This document shows positions 13,801 through 20,700 of a DNA stretch of 64,000 bases, in pieces (position 1 is the first letter of the stretch; every line of letters begins with the position of its first letter). The translations under genes were made by a program, and so were the position numbers. Below the pieces are notes generated by a model, which did not search any database, had not been told where the DNA came from, and worked only from the letters and a program-made list of their open reading frames with translations. The stretch lies in the NCBI GenBank assembly GCA_905221605.1, contig CAJNDS010002250.1, forward strand, positions 131,001 through 195,000, written 5' to 3'. The DNA comes from Symbiodinium natans (Eukaryota; Sar; Dinophyceae; Suessiales; Symbiodiniaceae).

Positions 13801-16474
13801 GAAGAGCGACAGCGGCATCCCAACTGCCCGCCGCCAGCAGAGCGCTCAAAGGGGCCTAGGCGACTTTTTTAGGGGGGTCCTGGGATTTAGGGCTTAGGGT
13901 TTCAAAAACACTCATATACCGAGGGGCGCAGGGCTTGCGGATTAAAGGCTTTTCCGGTTTCCCCCCCAAAACTCGCAACCCTAAACCCCGAAATAAAAGT
14001 CCGGAAGTCTCCCGCCTCCGGGAGGTGACAAAGGATTTAGGGTACAGAGGGTGCAGGGTTTAGGGTATATAGGGTGTATTATATAGGGTGCATAGGGTAG
14101 AAAGGGTAGAAAGGGCAAAAAGGGTGTATGGATATATGAAGTAGGGTATATATTTCTTGTGCCCCCAAAAGGACACCCTCACCAATATTAAAAAGGAACC
14201 TTATATACACTCACCAAAAACAGAAATATATAACCCTGCTTCATATAGGGTTCCCCAAATGCAGGCCACTCAGGCTAGGGCGATAGGCGAAAATGTAACA
14301 GAATACTCTCAATCCCTAAACCCCATGAACCCCCCAAAACCCTAAACATGCATCTTTAAGCTTTGGAACAGAAGCCCTGCGTGAACCCTAAACCTACAGA
14401 AACCTTTTTCCCGATCATCAGTCACTATGAACCATCTATAAACCTGTGAGCCCCTTCAACCGCCCGGAATGGGCCTGCCGGCTGGCAGACGTAGCTGACA
14501 TGGACTCCAGGCGAGCCTCAGCAGTGGCGCCCTGTGATGGGTTCGGGTGGTTTCCGTTGGGTTCAGGATTTCCAGTGTGGCCTCCGGGTTGTGTGCAGAT
14601 AAAAAAAAGGTTTATGGGGGCTTGAAGTGGCATCTCAAAAAAAGGGAGGGGTGGGTTGTAGTGGGTCCCAGGGGGTGCAGGAACTCCTCCAAGCGATGGG
14701 GGGGGGGGGGAGGGTTCTCACAGGGGCGGTGGGGGCGTCAACATAAGAGACCGGATCCCGTGCCTGCTTGTTCCAAAACGCTTCTCGGCAGGAAGCCGAG
14801 GCGAATTAATAAACAAATTAGACCCTAAACAGTAAACCCTCGACCCGACCCGCAGTCCGTACGCTCTACCAGTAAGGTCCTGCTCCAAGGTACGCGCCAA
14901 GGTCCTGCTCCAAAAGCCCCTGAGAGGCCGGAGCTAGACGACAAGTTCTCTGAACTTGGGTCCCTTTGTGTTGGGTGCCTGCAGATCTACGGGGGCCCCC
15001 GCAATATTTAGCCGGGAAGCCCCCAAAAACGGACCATAGCAAGCACCTCCCCTGTAGGTGTAAACCCTCTGAGCCCTACAAAACCCATAATGGCCCTACA
15101 AAACCCCATGAATCCCCCCTGGTAAGCGCTACAAGAAACACCCCCGAGCCCGACGTGCCTCCACCCCGAGTCCCCCACCCATGCCCTCTGCCAATCGCGC
15201 CGCCACGAGAGGCTGTGGTCCCTGTCCTTGACGAAAGTACCCTAAACCCTAAACCCCAAACCCTAAACCCTAAACCCTAAAGGCCCTAAACCGCTTGCGC
15301 TTGTTGGGGGCTCAGGGGGCTGCAGGGCTTCTAGGGCTTGTCGGGCTTGGGGTACAATATGTATGTCACATTACTATCTGGTACTATGTTACTGCTTGTT
15401 GCGAGCTGCTCCAACTTGGGGGTTTCTTGGTCTTGTTGTGGGTGGGGGGGCATTTGAGGACCCAACTTGCAAGGTGTTGTTAAAAAGGGGTGCGGAGTGT
15501 TGAACCCCCAAGCCCTAAAGCCCCGAATTTTCAAAGCGGTTCCAGCTCCACTTGCAAGTAAGCCGCTCTGCCACGCCGTGGCAAAGAAGAACTGTGTGAG
15601 GCGCCTGGAAAACACGAGTGTTTTAGGGGTCCATGCTCCCTTCCCAGCTGCCATGAAAAGAAGACTGCTCAAGAGTTTTTGGGGTATACATTGAGATGTT
15701 CCCCCTTATACTCACAGTCCTTCATAAGAACTATCACAAGGGGGTACTATAATCCCTATTCAGGACTGCTAGCCGATAAGGGGGAACATCGAAGGTATAC
15801 AGAACTCTAGGATTTGAGACTTGGCCGGCACTGGGCTACGTAGGACATTGGACCTTAGGCCTGGAGGTCTCCTAACTCACAGTCTCCGACTTAGCCAAGA
15901 AGAAACAGTCAGACGGGTTCGCGTCTCATGGTGTGCTGTTCCGCAGTGCGCCAACCCGGGGTTTCTCAGCAAGTTGCTGCCTTGAACTTGTTAAGGCTCT
16001 GAAATACAAAATGTGATCCTGAAGACCCTGACAAGAGCAAAGGGTCGAATGCAGGGCCGTATTGATTAGAATGAGGTTTTGGGTGGGCGGCGGGGGGGGG
16101 GGGGGGGGGTATTCTGGTATAATGATATACGGACCAAAAGGGCATACCATTAGTAATCATTTCGACCCCTGTATGACCTTCGCTGTGTTGTACATGGGCT
16201 TCGGGAGTTCGTGTGGCCCATCTAAGGGAGCAAAGACCTTCCCAATAACCCCACTTGCAAGGTGCCTTCTAAGCCTCAGACCCTCACCTTCTAAAAAACT
16301 CAGGCTACATACTCCCCTCCCCAATTTAAGACCAAATTGGCCCCCCTTCCCCCCCCCCCCCCAACTGAAGCCCTAACTTAAAAGTGACCATGCCGAGCAG
16401 GCGCCATGACCCATGCAGCCGCTGGCAAGCTGCTGAGCTACCGACATTCCAGCCGCCATCCCAAGGCGGCTGAG
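1751..16474 (-). CDS. Pentatricopeptide-repeat (PPR) protein gene, multi-exon, span
   Basis: At least 18 small minus-strand exons encode helix-turn-helix repeats of the PPR type. Seen across joined exons: 'RRDVVSFSSAI' followed by 'GLESAQKWGPALELLL', 'VSYRAAIDLCDKEGK' followed by 'GEEAAALLQEAHASG', 'DHVCVNTAVTACAAGG' followed by 'VWQRAVDFL', and 'AWQRAVAAL' followed by 'LLRADVVTSLR'. The spacing D-V-V-x(5)-I-x(8)-W-x(3)-L-x-L-L is that of PPR units, and two successive conserved Trp residues are 35 residues apart. PPR proteins normally bind organellar RNA for editing, processing or translation; that role is family knowledge, not visible here. Phases connect in the stretches 13.9-8.6 kb, 7.46-6.8 kb and 6.4-1.75 kb; the joins at 8.6-7.4 and 6.8-6.4 kb remain unresolved. 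Introns are filled with TTTAGGG-type repeats. The first exon was not identified, and the 3' end may extend to about 0.1 kb. Very likely PPR; exact model uncertain. Confidence 0.72.
2557..2638 (+). repeat. Interstitial TTTAGGG array
   Basis: About 11 almost perfect units, G-rich strand on plus; internal, not at a chromosome end. Confidence 0.95.
2883..2933 (-). CDS. PPR gene exon (EVTTLLWSAAMLSASGW)
   Basis: 17 codons between CCCAG|G and a GC donor, TGG|GCTTTAGGG, which is itself part of a telomere-like repeat. Phase 0 in and out fits both neighbours. The Leu-Leu-Trp-x-Ala-Ala pattern suggests helical repeats, possibly of OPR or FASTK type at the C-terminus of the PPR protein. Confidence 0.65.
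3158..3206 (+). repeat. 49-bp coding-like block, copy 1 (inverted relative to 6301-6349)
   Basis: Identical to the reverse complement of 6301-6349 apart from one base. In the frame of the 6.3 kb exon it encodes 'ASPSHKDGFFESAIR' against 'ASPSHKDGSFESAIR'. Both copies run straight into TTTAGGG repeats after the same GTACG donor-like sequence. This copy lies on the opposite strand from the PPR gene, so it is probably a displaced exon copy. Confidence 0.85.
3205..3333 (+). repeat. Interstitial TTTAGGG array
   Basis: Three units, a short break, then about 12 perfect units. It begins at the end of the 49-bp inverted block. Confidence 0.95.
4101..4186 (+). CDS. Coding-like block on the plus strand, uncertain
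   Basis: After CCCCAG the plus strand reads 'VASWLESVEKTSRRPKAQG' and meets a stop. Composition looks coding, but it lies inside an intron of the minus-strand PPR gene, so it may be a displaced exon or chance. Confidence 0.25.
4347..4448 (-). CDS. PPR gene exon (GEEAAALLQEAHASG)
   Basis: 34 codons between CCTGAG and the strong donor CGG|GTGAGC. 'GEEAAALLQEAHASG' is the second helix of the repeat begun at 4.8 kb; the rest ('SQQCICQANTPR') is Cys-containing and not PPR-like. Phase 0 at both ends. Confidence 0.76.
4762..4811 (-). CDS. PPR gene exon (EVSYRAAIDLCDKEGK)
   Basis: Acceptor GCGCAG|GG and GC donor AAG|GCTGGG; 2 nt plus 16 codons. 'EVSYRAAIDLCDKEGK' is an ideal PPR first helix (Val-x-Tyr-x-x-Ala-Ile-x-x-Cys-x-Lys-x-Gly). 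It continues in phase into the next exon. Confidence 0.78.
6301..6349 (-). repeat. 49-bp coding-like block, copy 2
   Basis: Overlaps the 3' part of the PPR-gene exon at 6307-6401 and matches 3158-3206 on the other strand with a single mismatch. The match ends inside TTTAGGG tracts on both sides, so the tracts may have mediated the duplication. Confidence 0.85.
6307..6401 (-). CDS. PPR gene exon (YMAQLEAACNGRG...ESAI)
   Basis: Donor GATTC|GTACGT abuts a TTTAGGG tract. The peptide runs 'LEYMAQLEAACNGRGVVASP' and then 'SHKDGSFESAI'. The acceptor is either CCTAG|G (used here) or the pyrimidine-rich TTTCCAG 16 nt upstream. Phase out joins 4.81 kb. Its 3' half is duplicated in opposite orientation at 3.16-3.21 kb. 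Confidence 0.65.
6789..6850 (-). CDS. PPR gene exon (LESAQKWGPALELLL)
   Basis: Acceptor CCGAG|GC, donor ATG|GTACCC; 2 nt plus 20 codons read 'GLESAQKWGPALELLLGSPM', with Lys-Trp-x(2)-Ala-Leu-x-Leu-Leu as in PPR repeats. Its phase out (0) does not match the 6.4 kb exon, so a small exon may be missing between them. Confidence 0.74.
7203..7240 (-). CDS. PPR gene exon (IRRDVVSFSSAI)
   Basis: Only 38 nt: 1 nt, 12 codons, 1 nt; acceptor GTGAG|G, donor GATCG|GTGCC. 'IRRDVVSFSSAI' is a textbook first helix of a PPR repeat. Joined in phase to 6.85 kb it restores Asp-Val-Val...Ile...Trp spacing without a gap. Confidence 0.76.
7414..7461 (-). CDS. PPR gene exon (RWRKPLELLASG)
   Basis: One nt, 15 codons, 2 nt. 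Acceptor ATCAGCAG, donor GGGGC|GTCGGC. 'CVPRWRKPLELLASG' is the second helix of a PPR repeat. The phase joins exactly to the 7.24 kb exon, giving an Asp-Val-Val block at the right distance. Confidence 0.7.
7759..7835 (-). CDS. Possible PPR gene exon (TVMPFVCAWVAREGVFQ)
   Basis: Acceptor TCCAG|GC and donor CCTTT|GTATAT bound an open 77 nt. 'TVMPFVCAWVAREGVFQKGA' resembles a PPR repeat with Phe in place of Trp. The phase connection to neighbours is unproven. Confidence 0.35.
8033..8114 (-). CDS. PPR gene exon (AAVTACDVSGRW)
   Basis: Reads 'FSAAVTACDVSGRWPTSLGI', a PPR core with Ala-Ala-Val-Thr-Ala-Cys and Gly-Arg-Trp. Acceptor AATTCAG|GC, with an alternative 7 nt further on; GC donor CTGCAG|GCCAGG. 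A candidate linking exon near 8.2 kb ('LASNVVRSFAAL') precedes it, but the phases do not yet close. Confidence 0.6.
8626..8669 (-). CDS. PPR gene exon (VWQRAVDFLRCFER)
   Basis: Acceptor GGGGCAG|GA and donor CGA|GTACTT bound 2 nt plus 14 codons. The Trp-Gln-Arg-Ala-x(2)-Phe-Leu core is characteristic of dinoflagellate-type PPR repeats. Phase fits the upstream GC donor; the next exon downstream is not settled. Confidence 0.72.
9497..9553 (-). CDS. PPR gene exon (DHVCVNTAVTACAAG)
   Basis: Two nt, 18 codons, then 1 nt before a GC donor (GGAG|GCCGAT). 'VDHVCVNTAVTACAAG' joined to the next exon 'VWQRAVDFL' gives a textbook PPR unit. A second acceptor 11 nt upstream (TTTTGCAG) has a better pyrimidine tract but breaks the phase with 10.6 kb. 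Confidence 0.72.
9600..10500. other. Relatively AT-rich, gene-poor intronic stretch
   Basis: Between PPR-gene exons at 9.55 and 10.58 kb. Nearly free of telomere-like repeats, with no motif recognised; the open minus frame at 9.9-10.18 kb does not look like a conserved protein. Confidence 0.4.
10576..10642 (-). CDS. PPR gene exon (GIGAAPWASALAAL)
   Basis: Acceptor CCAGAG|GTC and donor TCGG|GTGCAGG. The peptide 'CAGIGAAPWASALAALAAAS' has the Ala-x-Ile-x-Ala...Trp-x-x-Ala-Leu PPR core. Phase 0 in, 1 out; the out-phase fits the 9.55 kb exon. An acceptor 8 nt upstream would also stay open. Confidence 0.62.
11058..11135 (-). repeat. Interstitial CCCTAAA array
   Basis: About 11 perfect units in the opposite orientation to most arrays on the left. 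A second, plus-oriented array follows at 11.25-11.31 kb, so the PPR exon at 11.2 kb is framed by inverted telomere-like arrays. Confidence 0.95.
11135..11230 (-). CDS. PPR gene exon (VAAFTREGRWSRAL)
   Basis: Acceptor ATCGAG|G and donor CAG|GTTTAGGG bound 32 open codons. The start 'AVAAFTREGRWSRALGAC' is PPR-like. The 3' half reads less like PPR in this frame than in the +1 frame ('LLRMGFPASKSPVLAG'), so a one-base indel in the source or the assembly is possible. The donor sits directly on a telomere-like repeat. Confidence 0.62.
11907..11955 (-). CDS. PPR gene exon (LLLRADVVTSLR)
   Basis: Acceptor ACCAG|G; GC donor CTCCGC|GCTTGG. One nt plus 16 codons read 'AFPELLLRADVVTSLR'. Joined to its neighbours it places Asp-Val-Val-Thr exactly between two conserved Trp residues 35 apart. 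The donor is chosen because it gives canonical PPR spacing; a donor 6 nt further on is possible. Confidence 0.66.
12307..12383 (-). CDS. PPR gene exon (SALNACAPVAWQRAVAAL)
   Basis: Acceptor CAAAG|G and a GC donor (CTCAG|GCTC) bound 25 codons plus 2 nt. The peptide 'SALNACAPVAWQRAVAAL' matches the Asn-Ala-x-x-Ala-Cys...Trp-Gln-x-Ala core of plant and algal PPR repeats. Phase 0 in, 2 out, continuing into 11.96 kb. The plus strand is open here too, but the motif favours minus. Confidence 0.72.
12563..12690 (+). mobile_element. Family A foldback element, degenerate
   Basis: Left arm TTGGGATGTTCCCCCTTGTA, CTAACAGTCCTTAATGG is well kept; the right arm has decayed into repeated 'tagtacccc' motifs. 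Confidence 0.6.
12785..13085 (+). repeat. Degenerate GGGTTCTA / GGGATTTTA octamer array
   Basis: About 300 bp of 8- to 9-mers derived from the telomere-like unit (GGGTTCTA, GGGGTTCTA, GGGATTTTA, GGGATGTTA). Intronic in the PPR gene. Confidence 0.9.
13246..13394 (+). mobile_element. Family A foldback element with duplicated arm parts
   Basis: Left arm has GTGTACTAAC twice; the right arm GGACTG...GTATAAGG occurs twice around a long G run, ending GGAACATCCCAA. Probably slippage after insertion. Confidence 0.65.
13784..13855 (-). CDS. PPR gene exon (LSALLAAGSWDAAVALL)
   Basis: Exactly 24 codons between acceptor CCTAG|G and donor GAG|GTGAGC. It reads 'LSALLAAGSWDAAVALLRRR', a PPR half-repeat with Gly-x-Trp-x(2)-Ala-x(2)-Leu-Leu. 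Phase 0 at both ends fits the next exon at 12.38 kb. Confidence 0.75.
15691..15792 (+). mobile_element. Family A foldback element
   Basis: Arms GATGTTCCCCCTTATACTCA and the complementary TAAGGGGGAACATC. Short direct repeats GGTATAC flank it about 10 bp outside on both sides; whether these are a target duplication is unclear. Confidence 0.72.
16061..16173 (+). mobile_element. Family B short element
   Basis: Head ATTGATTAGAATGAGG, core CGGACCAAAAGGGC, tail AGTAATCATTTCGACCCC. A long G run interrupts its middle. Confidence 0.65.
16389..16474 (-). CDS. PPR gene exon (SSAAC...SWRLLGM)
   Basis: Acceptor CCTTCAG and donor ATG|GTCACT bound 86 nt (2 nt, then 28 codons). The chosen frame reads 'GSSAACQRLHGSWRLLGM', a PPR-like helix pair with the usual Trp-x-Leu-Leu spacing. 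A second frame is also open, so the frame rests on motif fit. It is the most upstream PPR-like exon found. Confidence 0.5.
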
Positions 16475-16504
16475 CTGAAGGGACAAACCCTCAACCCGGA
16501 ACCC

Positions 16505-16605
16505 CTAAACTAAACCCCTAAGCCCCTAAGCCCCTAAGCCCCTAAGCCCCTAAGCCCCTAAACCCCTAAACCCCTAAACCCCTAAACCCCTAAACCCTGA
16601 ACCCT
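16505..16605 (-). repeat. CCCCTAAG/CCCCTAAA octamer array
   Basis: Eight-bp variants of the telomere-like unit, first with G and then with A at the last position. Confidence 0.9.
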
Positions 16606-16966
16606 GAACACCCTTCTTTGCTGGAACGTCCTTCTCAGCCCCGTGCTTGAGAACCTTAGATCTGCGAACCTTGAACCCCTAAATCCCCCTGGAGCCGAAC
16701 TTTTTGAAATTACTGGTTTAGGGTTTAGGGTTTAGGGTTGCACCTGGGGCATCCCAACCACCCTACTCCTCACACGTTGTAAGGGTTTAGGGCTTAGGGT
16801 TGATTTAGGGTTTAGGGTTTAGGGGACCCCTAAACTCCCTAAAACCCGACCCTGAACCCAACAGTAGACGCTCAACCGACCAACTCCCCCCCCCCCCCCC
16901 CCCCCCCAACACCCGCTGGAGCCAAAGATGGGGCGGCAGTGGCAGTGCTTCGGTTTAGGGCTTAGG

Positions 16967-17056
16967 GCTTAGGGCTTAGGGTTTAGGGTTTAGGGTTCAG
17001 GGTTTAGGGTTTAGGGTTTAGGGTTTAGGGTTTCGGGTTTAGGGTTTCGGGTTTAG
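16967..17056 (+). repeat. Interstitial TTTAGGG array with variants
   Basis: Starts as GCTTAGG units, changes to TTTAGGG and ends with TTTCGGG variants. Confidence 0.9.
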
Positions 17057-17647
17057 GGGCCCTTCAAATGTCTTTAGACGGGGGGTTGCTGCAGATCTGG
17101 ATGTTGAGGGCTTACTCTTGGTGTGACAAGTTTGCTAAGCTGCAACCGCAGACCCTACAACTACAGCAATTGAATAACTAGGCTATATATTTTTGTGTAT
17201 ATATATCCCCCCAGGATTCAGGGTAGAACCTGCAAGCAGCAGGTTCTACATCAAGACCTAGGTAGGGTTGGGGACTCGTCAGTGTGTGCGGGTGCTTTGG
17301 AGTACATACTTCCAGAAAATCTGGTGCACAAGCCTGGCGCGCGAGCTCTTAAACGGGGATGCTTGCGTTGGAGGCGTTCGCCTTCGAGCTCATTTTAGTC
17401 ATGTACGGAAGCAGGGCCCTCAACTCCCTAAATTGCTTGAGGCCCTCCAAACTCCCGAGGGAGGGGGGGAGGGGGGTTGCTACTTCTCGGGTAGTGGGCG
17501 CCACTACGCGCCTCACCTATTATAACTCTCAACTTCATCTTAAGGTTGGGGGGGGCTCACACGATCGAACCCCTAAGCCCCTAAACCTCCCTGGCCCCTG
17601 CGTCCTCAACTCAAGAAACCCAACCCCCAAAGCTAAACCCTAAACAC

Positions 17648-17721
17648 CTAAAAGCCCCGTCTCTCGGGTCATGGCCCTCCAGAGATTTCTTCTCCTCCGC
17701 GGTGGGCGGCACAACCATCGC
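17648..17721 (-). CDS. STI1-like gene exon ([15 protein letters not shown])
   Basis: 24 codons plus 2 nt; acceptor GTTCCAG|G, donor TTAG|GTGTTTAGGG, where the intron opens directly with a telomere-like repeat. '[20 protein letters not shown]' continues the PELNGKK domain. The 3' end of the gene was not found. Confidence 0.66.
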
Positions 17722-20700
17722 CTGGAACAAGGGCTTACAGCGTTTAGAATGGAATGTAGAGGTTGGGCCTGAAGGACTTGCTACCTAAACCCGTCTTCCG
17801 TCTTCCACGTTATGCAGCATGCTCTTCTCCGCATGTCGAGTCTACACTGCACTCGCCGACGCTGCATTCTGCAAGATGCCGCCACCCCATCCCTCAAACC
17901 CAAAACTCCTGCCAGCCCCCCCACCCGAAACCCCAAACCAAATCCTACTGTAGATCCTCTCCACAAACCCTAAATCCTGAGACGCTCAGCCCCTCAGCCC
18001 CTCGCCTTCTTGCCATTCAGTTCTGGAGCTTTGGCCAGGCCAAAGATGACGACTTCATCTCCGGGCCTTGTCCGTGAGGCTTCTTGGCTAAGAGGATTCG
18101 GGGTTTGGGGAGCCTAGGGGGTTTCAGGGGTTTAGGAGGTTAAGGGGCTTAGGGGGCTTCGGGGGCTTGGTGCGTGCTAGCGGTTTAGGGTGTATGCTTC
18201 AAAGCAGCGAGAGCTTCAGCAACAACAGCTTTTGCCAGGATTACTTGGCGGGGGTTCTTCAGGGGCATCCTGCAAGAAGTGGCAAGAGCCGGTTTAGGGT
18301 TTTTTGGGGTGGGTCAGGGCTGTTGGCGCTTGGAGGGTTCAGGTCGAGGGTGCATGCAGCGCACGCGAACCATGCAAGCCCAGTTGCTTGTAGTTCGGGG
18401 CGGAGGGCGCCATGCCGGGCATGCCGCCGGGCATTCCACCAGGTGGCATCTGAGCTTGGGGCTCAGGTTCGTCGGATGAAAGGGGGGGCTCTGAAGTGCA
18501 GCATTCCAAGGGGGGTTATTTTGAAGAGGGTGTCCCGAAACCCTCAACACAGCCCAGGGCCCAGAAGCCGACAAGGAGGATGCTACAGCATCACACTCGG
18601 AAAACCGCTCGCCGACTTGTGTCCCTTGGGGACGTTTCGCTGCGAGGCCTACGTGAAGAGTTGCAGCTGAATCTTGGAATCACTTTGGTACACCATAAGG
18701 CCGAGATCCACCATCTAGCTGAGCATGCACTTCGGGAGCTTAAGTTTGAGCACCAGTTGGCCGTCACTTCTCTCGATGTGTCGGATCCTTTCCCTTCGCT
18801 GGGTGACTATTTGAGTGATAGCAAACAAGCCCTGGGGAGGTCAGGGTGACACGCAGATTGGCAATGTTTGCCGGGAGCGCTTTTGCCTCGAGCATGGCAT
18901 CAAACCTGATGAACAGCTGCCTTCGGACAAAACAATCGCCACATCTTCGCAAGCAAGCAGTTGTAGAGGACGGACACGAAATCAGAGAACCAGGTCCAGA
19001 AGGAGTCGACGTCGCACAGTGAGCATCTGCATGGCAGTGCTGTTGCGACACACCTGCTGCATGTTGGCTAGCTTCGCTGGAGACTGGGGCAGCTCTTAAT
19101 GCACAGTGTGTTGCCGCTCTCTGTGTCAGAGCACGCGGAAGGGTGCTTCTGAGTACCTACTCCCTTCTGCATCCTGAAAGGAGGTGGATCGTGGCAGAGA
19201 ACAGAACAGAAACACGGCCCCCAACCCCCAAAAGCCCCAAAAGGGGGTGGACAGGTAGGGTGTTGCCCTGGTCGGTAGGCACGCCCTCCCCCTTCCCAGA
19301 ATGGGAACACTAAGGGTGTAGGGGCTTTAAGGGTTAGGGATTTCTGTGGTTCGGATTTGGGCTTGATGGGCCTTACTGTAAGGGCACAGCCAAACTCGAT
19401 ACCTGAGGCCCGGAAGGAATGCTTATGAAATTGGGAGCAGCCTTCCCAGTGAGTTTCAAGCGGGGAGCCCTCATCTAGTTTAGAGTTTCGGTCTAGGGCT
19501 GAGGGTTTCAGGGTTTTTTGATTTTTTTGTAGCAAGTTTAGGGGACGGTAAAGCCCCAATCCGAAATGGTCTCCAAGACCCCTCACGCCCCACAACCTTG
19601 AATATTTAACAACCCTTTGAACTCTTAAGCTTGGGATGTCCCCCCCCCCTCCCCGTATACTAACAGCCCTTCATAGGGATTCTCATAGGGGGCACTACAA
19701 TCCCTATGAAGGACTGTGAGTATAAGGGGGACCATCCCAACTTTGAACTCTCAAACCCCAAACCCTAAGCCCTAAACCCTAAACCCCTAAACCCCTCGGC
19801 TCCCAGAAGGCTGGTGCGCCCAAAGATTCTGGGACCCGAGCACCACCCATGGCCTTCATCCAGGCCTCTGGGCCTGCGTTTCACCCAGAACCCCCCTACC
19901 CCTAAACCCTAAACCCGAAACCCTAGACCCTAAACCCTAAAACCCTAAACCCTAAAACCCTAGCCCCAAAACCCGAAACCCTACACCCCTACCGGGCGGG
20001 ATTTTGGGTGGGGGTGGGGGCTCCGAATCTTGAGCTTTGGGCTCAGGGGGCCCTTATAGGTGGTCGTCTTTTTAGGGCCAAAGCTGAGGCCTTGGCTTCG
20101 GCAATGGCGCGTGCAGGGAAGTACTTGAGCGAGGGTTTAGGTCCCTGCTCTCCTATGGGGCACCCGAAAAGTTAGAGAACTGATCATGAAGGGTTGAAGG
20201 CTTCAAGTACTCCTCATGGCTTGCTAGAAGGGACCTGTGGGTTTCATGGCAAATCACTTCTTTGCCCCAGGCTTTCCTACGTTCCCCCAAAACTCGACGT
20301 AAACGCCAAACACCAAAAGCCGTGCAGAGAGCCTCCAGTAGCCTGAGAGAACTTGGCGAGGATCCTGCACAGGCCGTTTAGGGCCGTTTAGGTTGTGGGT
20401 TTTGGGAGTTCACGACTCTGTTAACTTTTGCACCTGACCTCAGAGGCACAAGGCGCTGAGCCCCACCTCCCCCCTTTCCGTGCCCCACGAACAGAAGATG
20501 ACAAAGCACATGAAACAAATATAACCTCTTGGGCTAGCTCCTCCACATTCTCCAGGACTCAAGGAGCCGTGATGGATTCCCAAAAGGCTGGAGAGGGATA
20601 AGACCCGAACCCTGAGCGTTTGGAGCTTAGGAATGAGCCCTGAACTCCCTCACCTGGCCTCTCATCCTTCTCGTACTTCTTCATGGCCTCCATGCCATTC

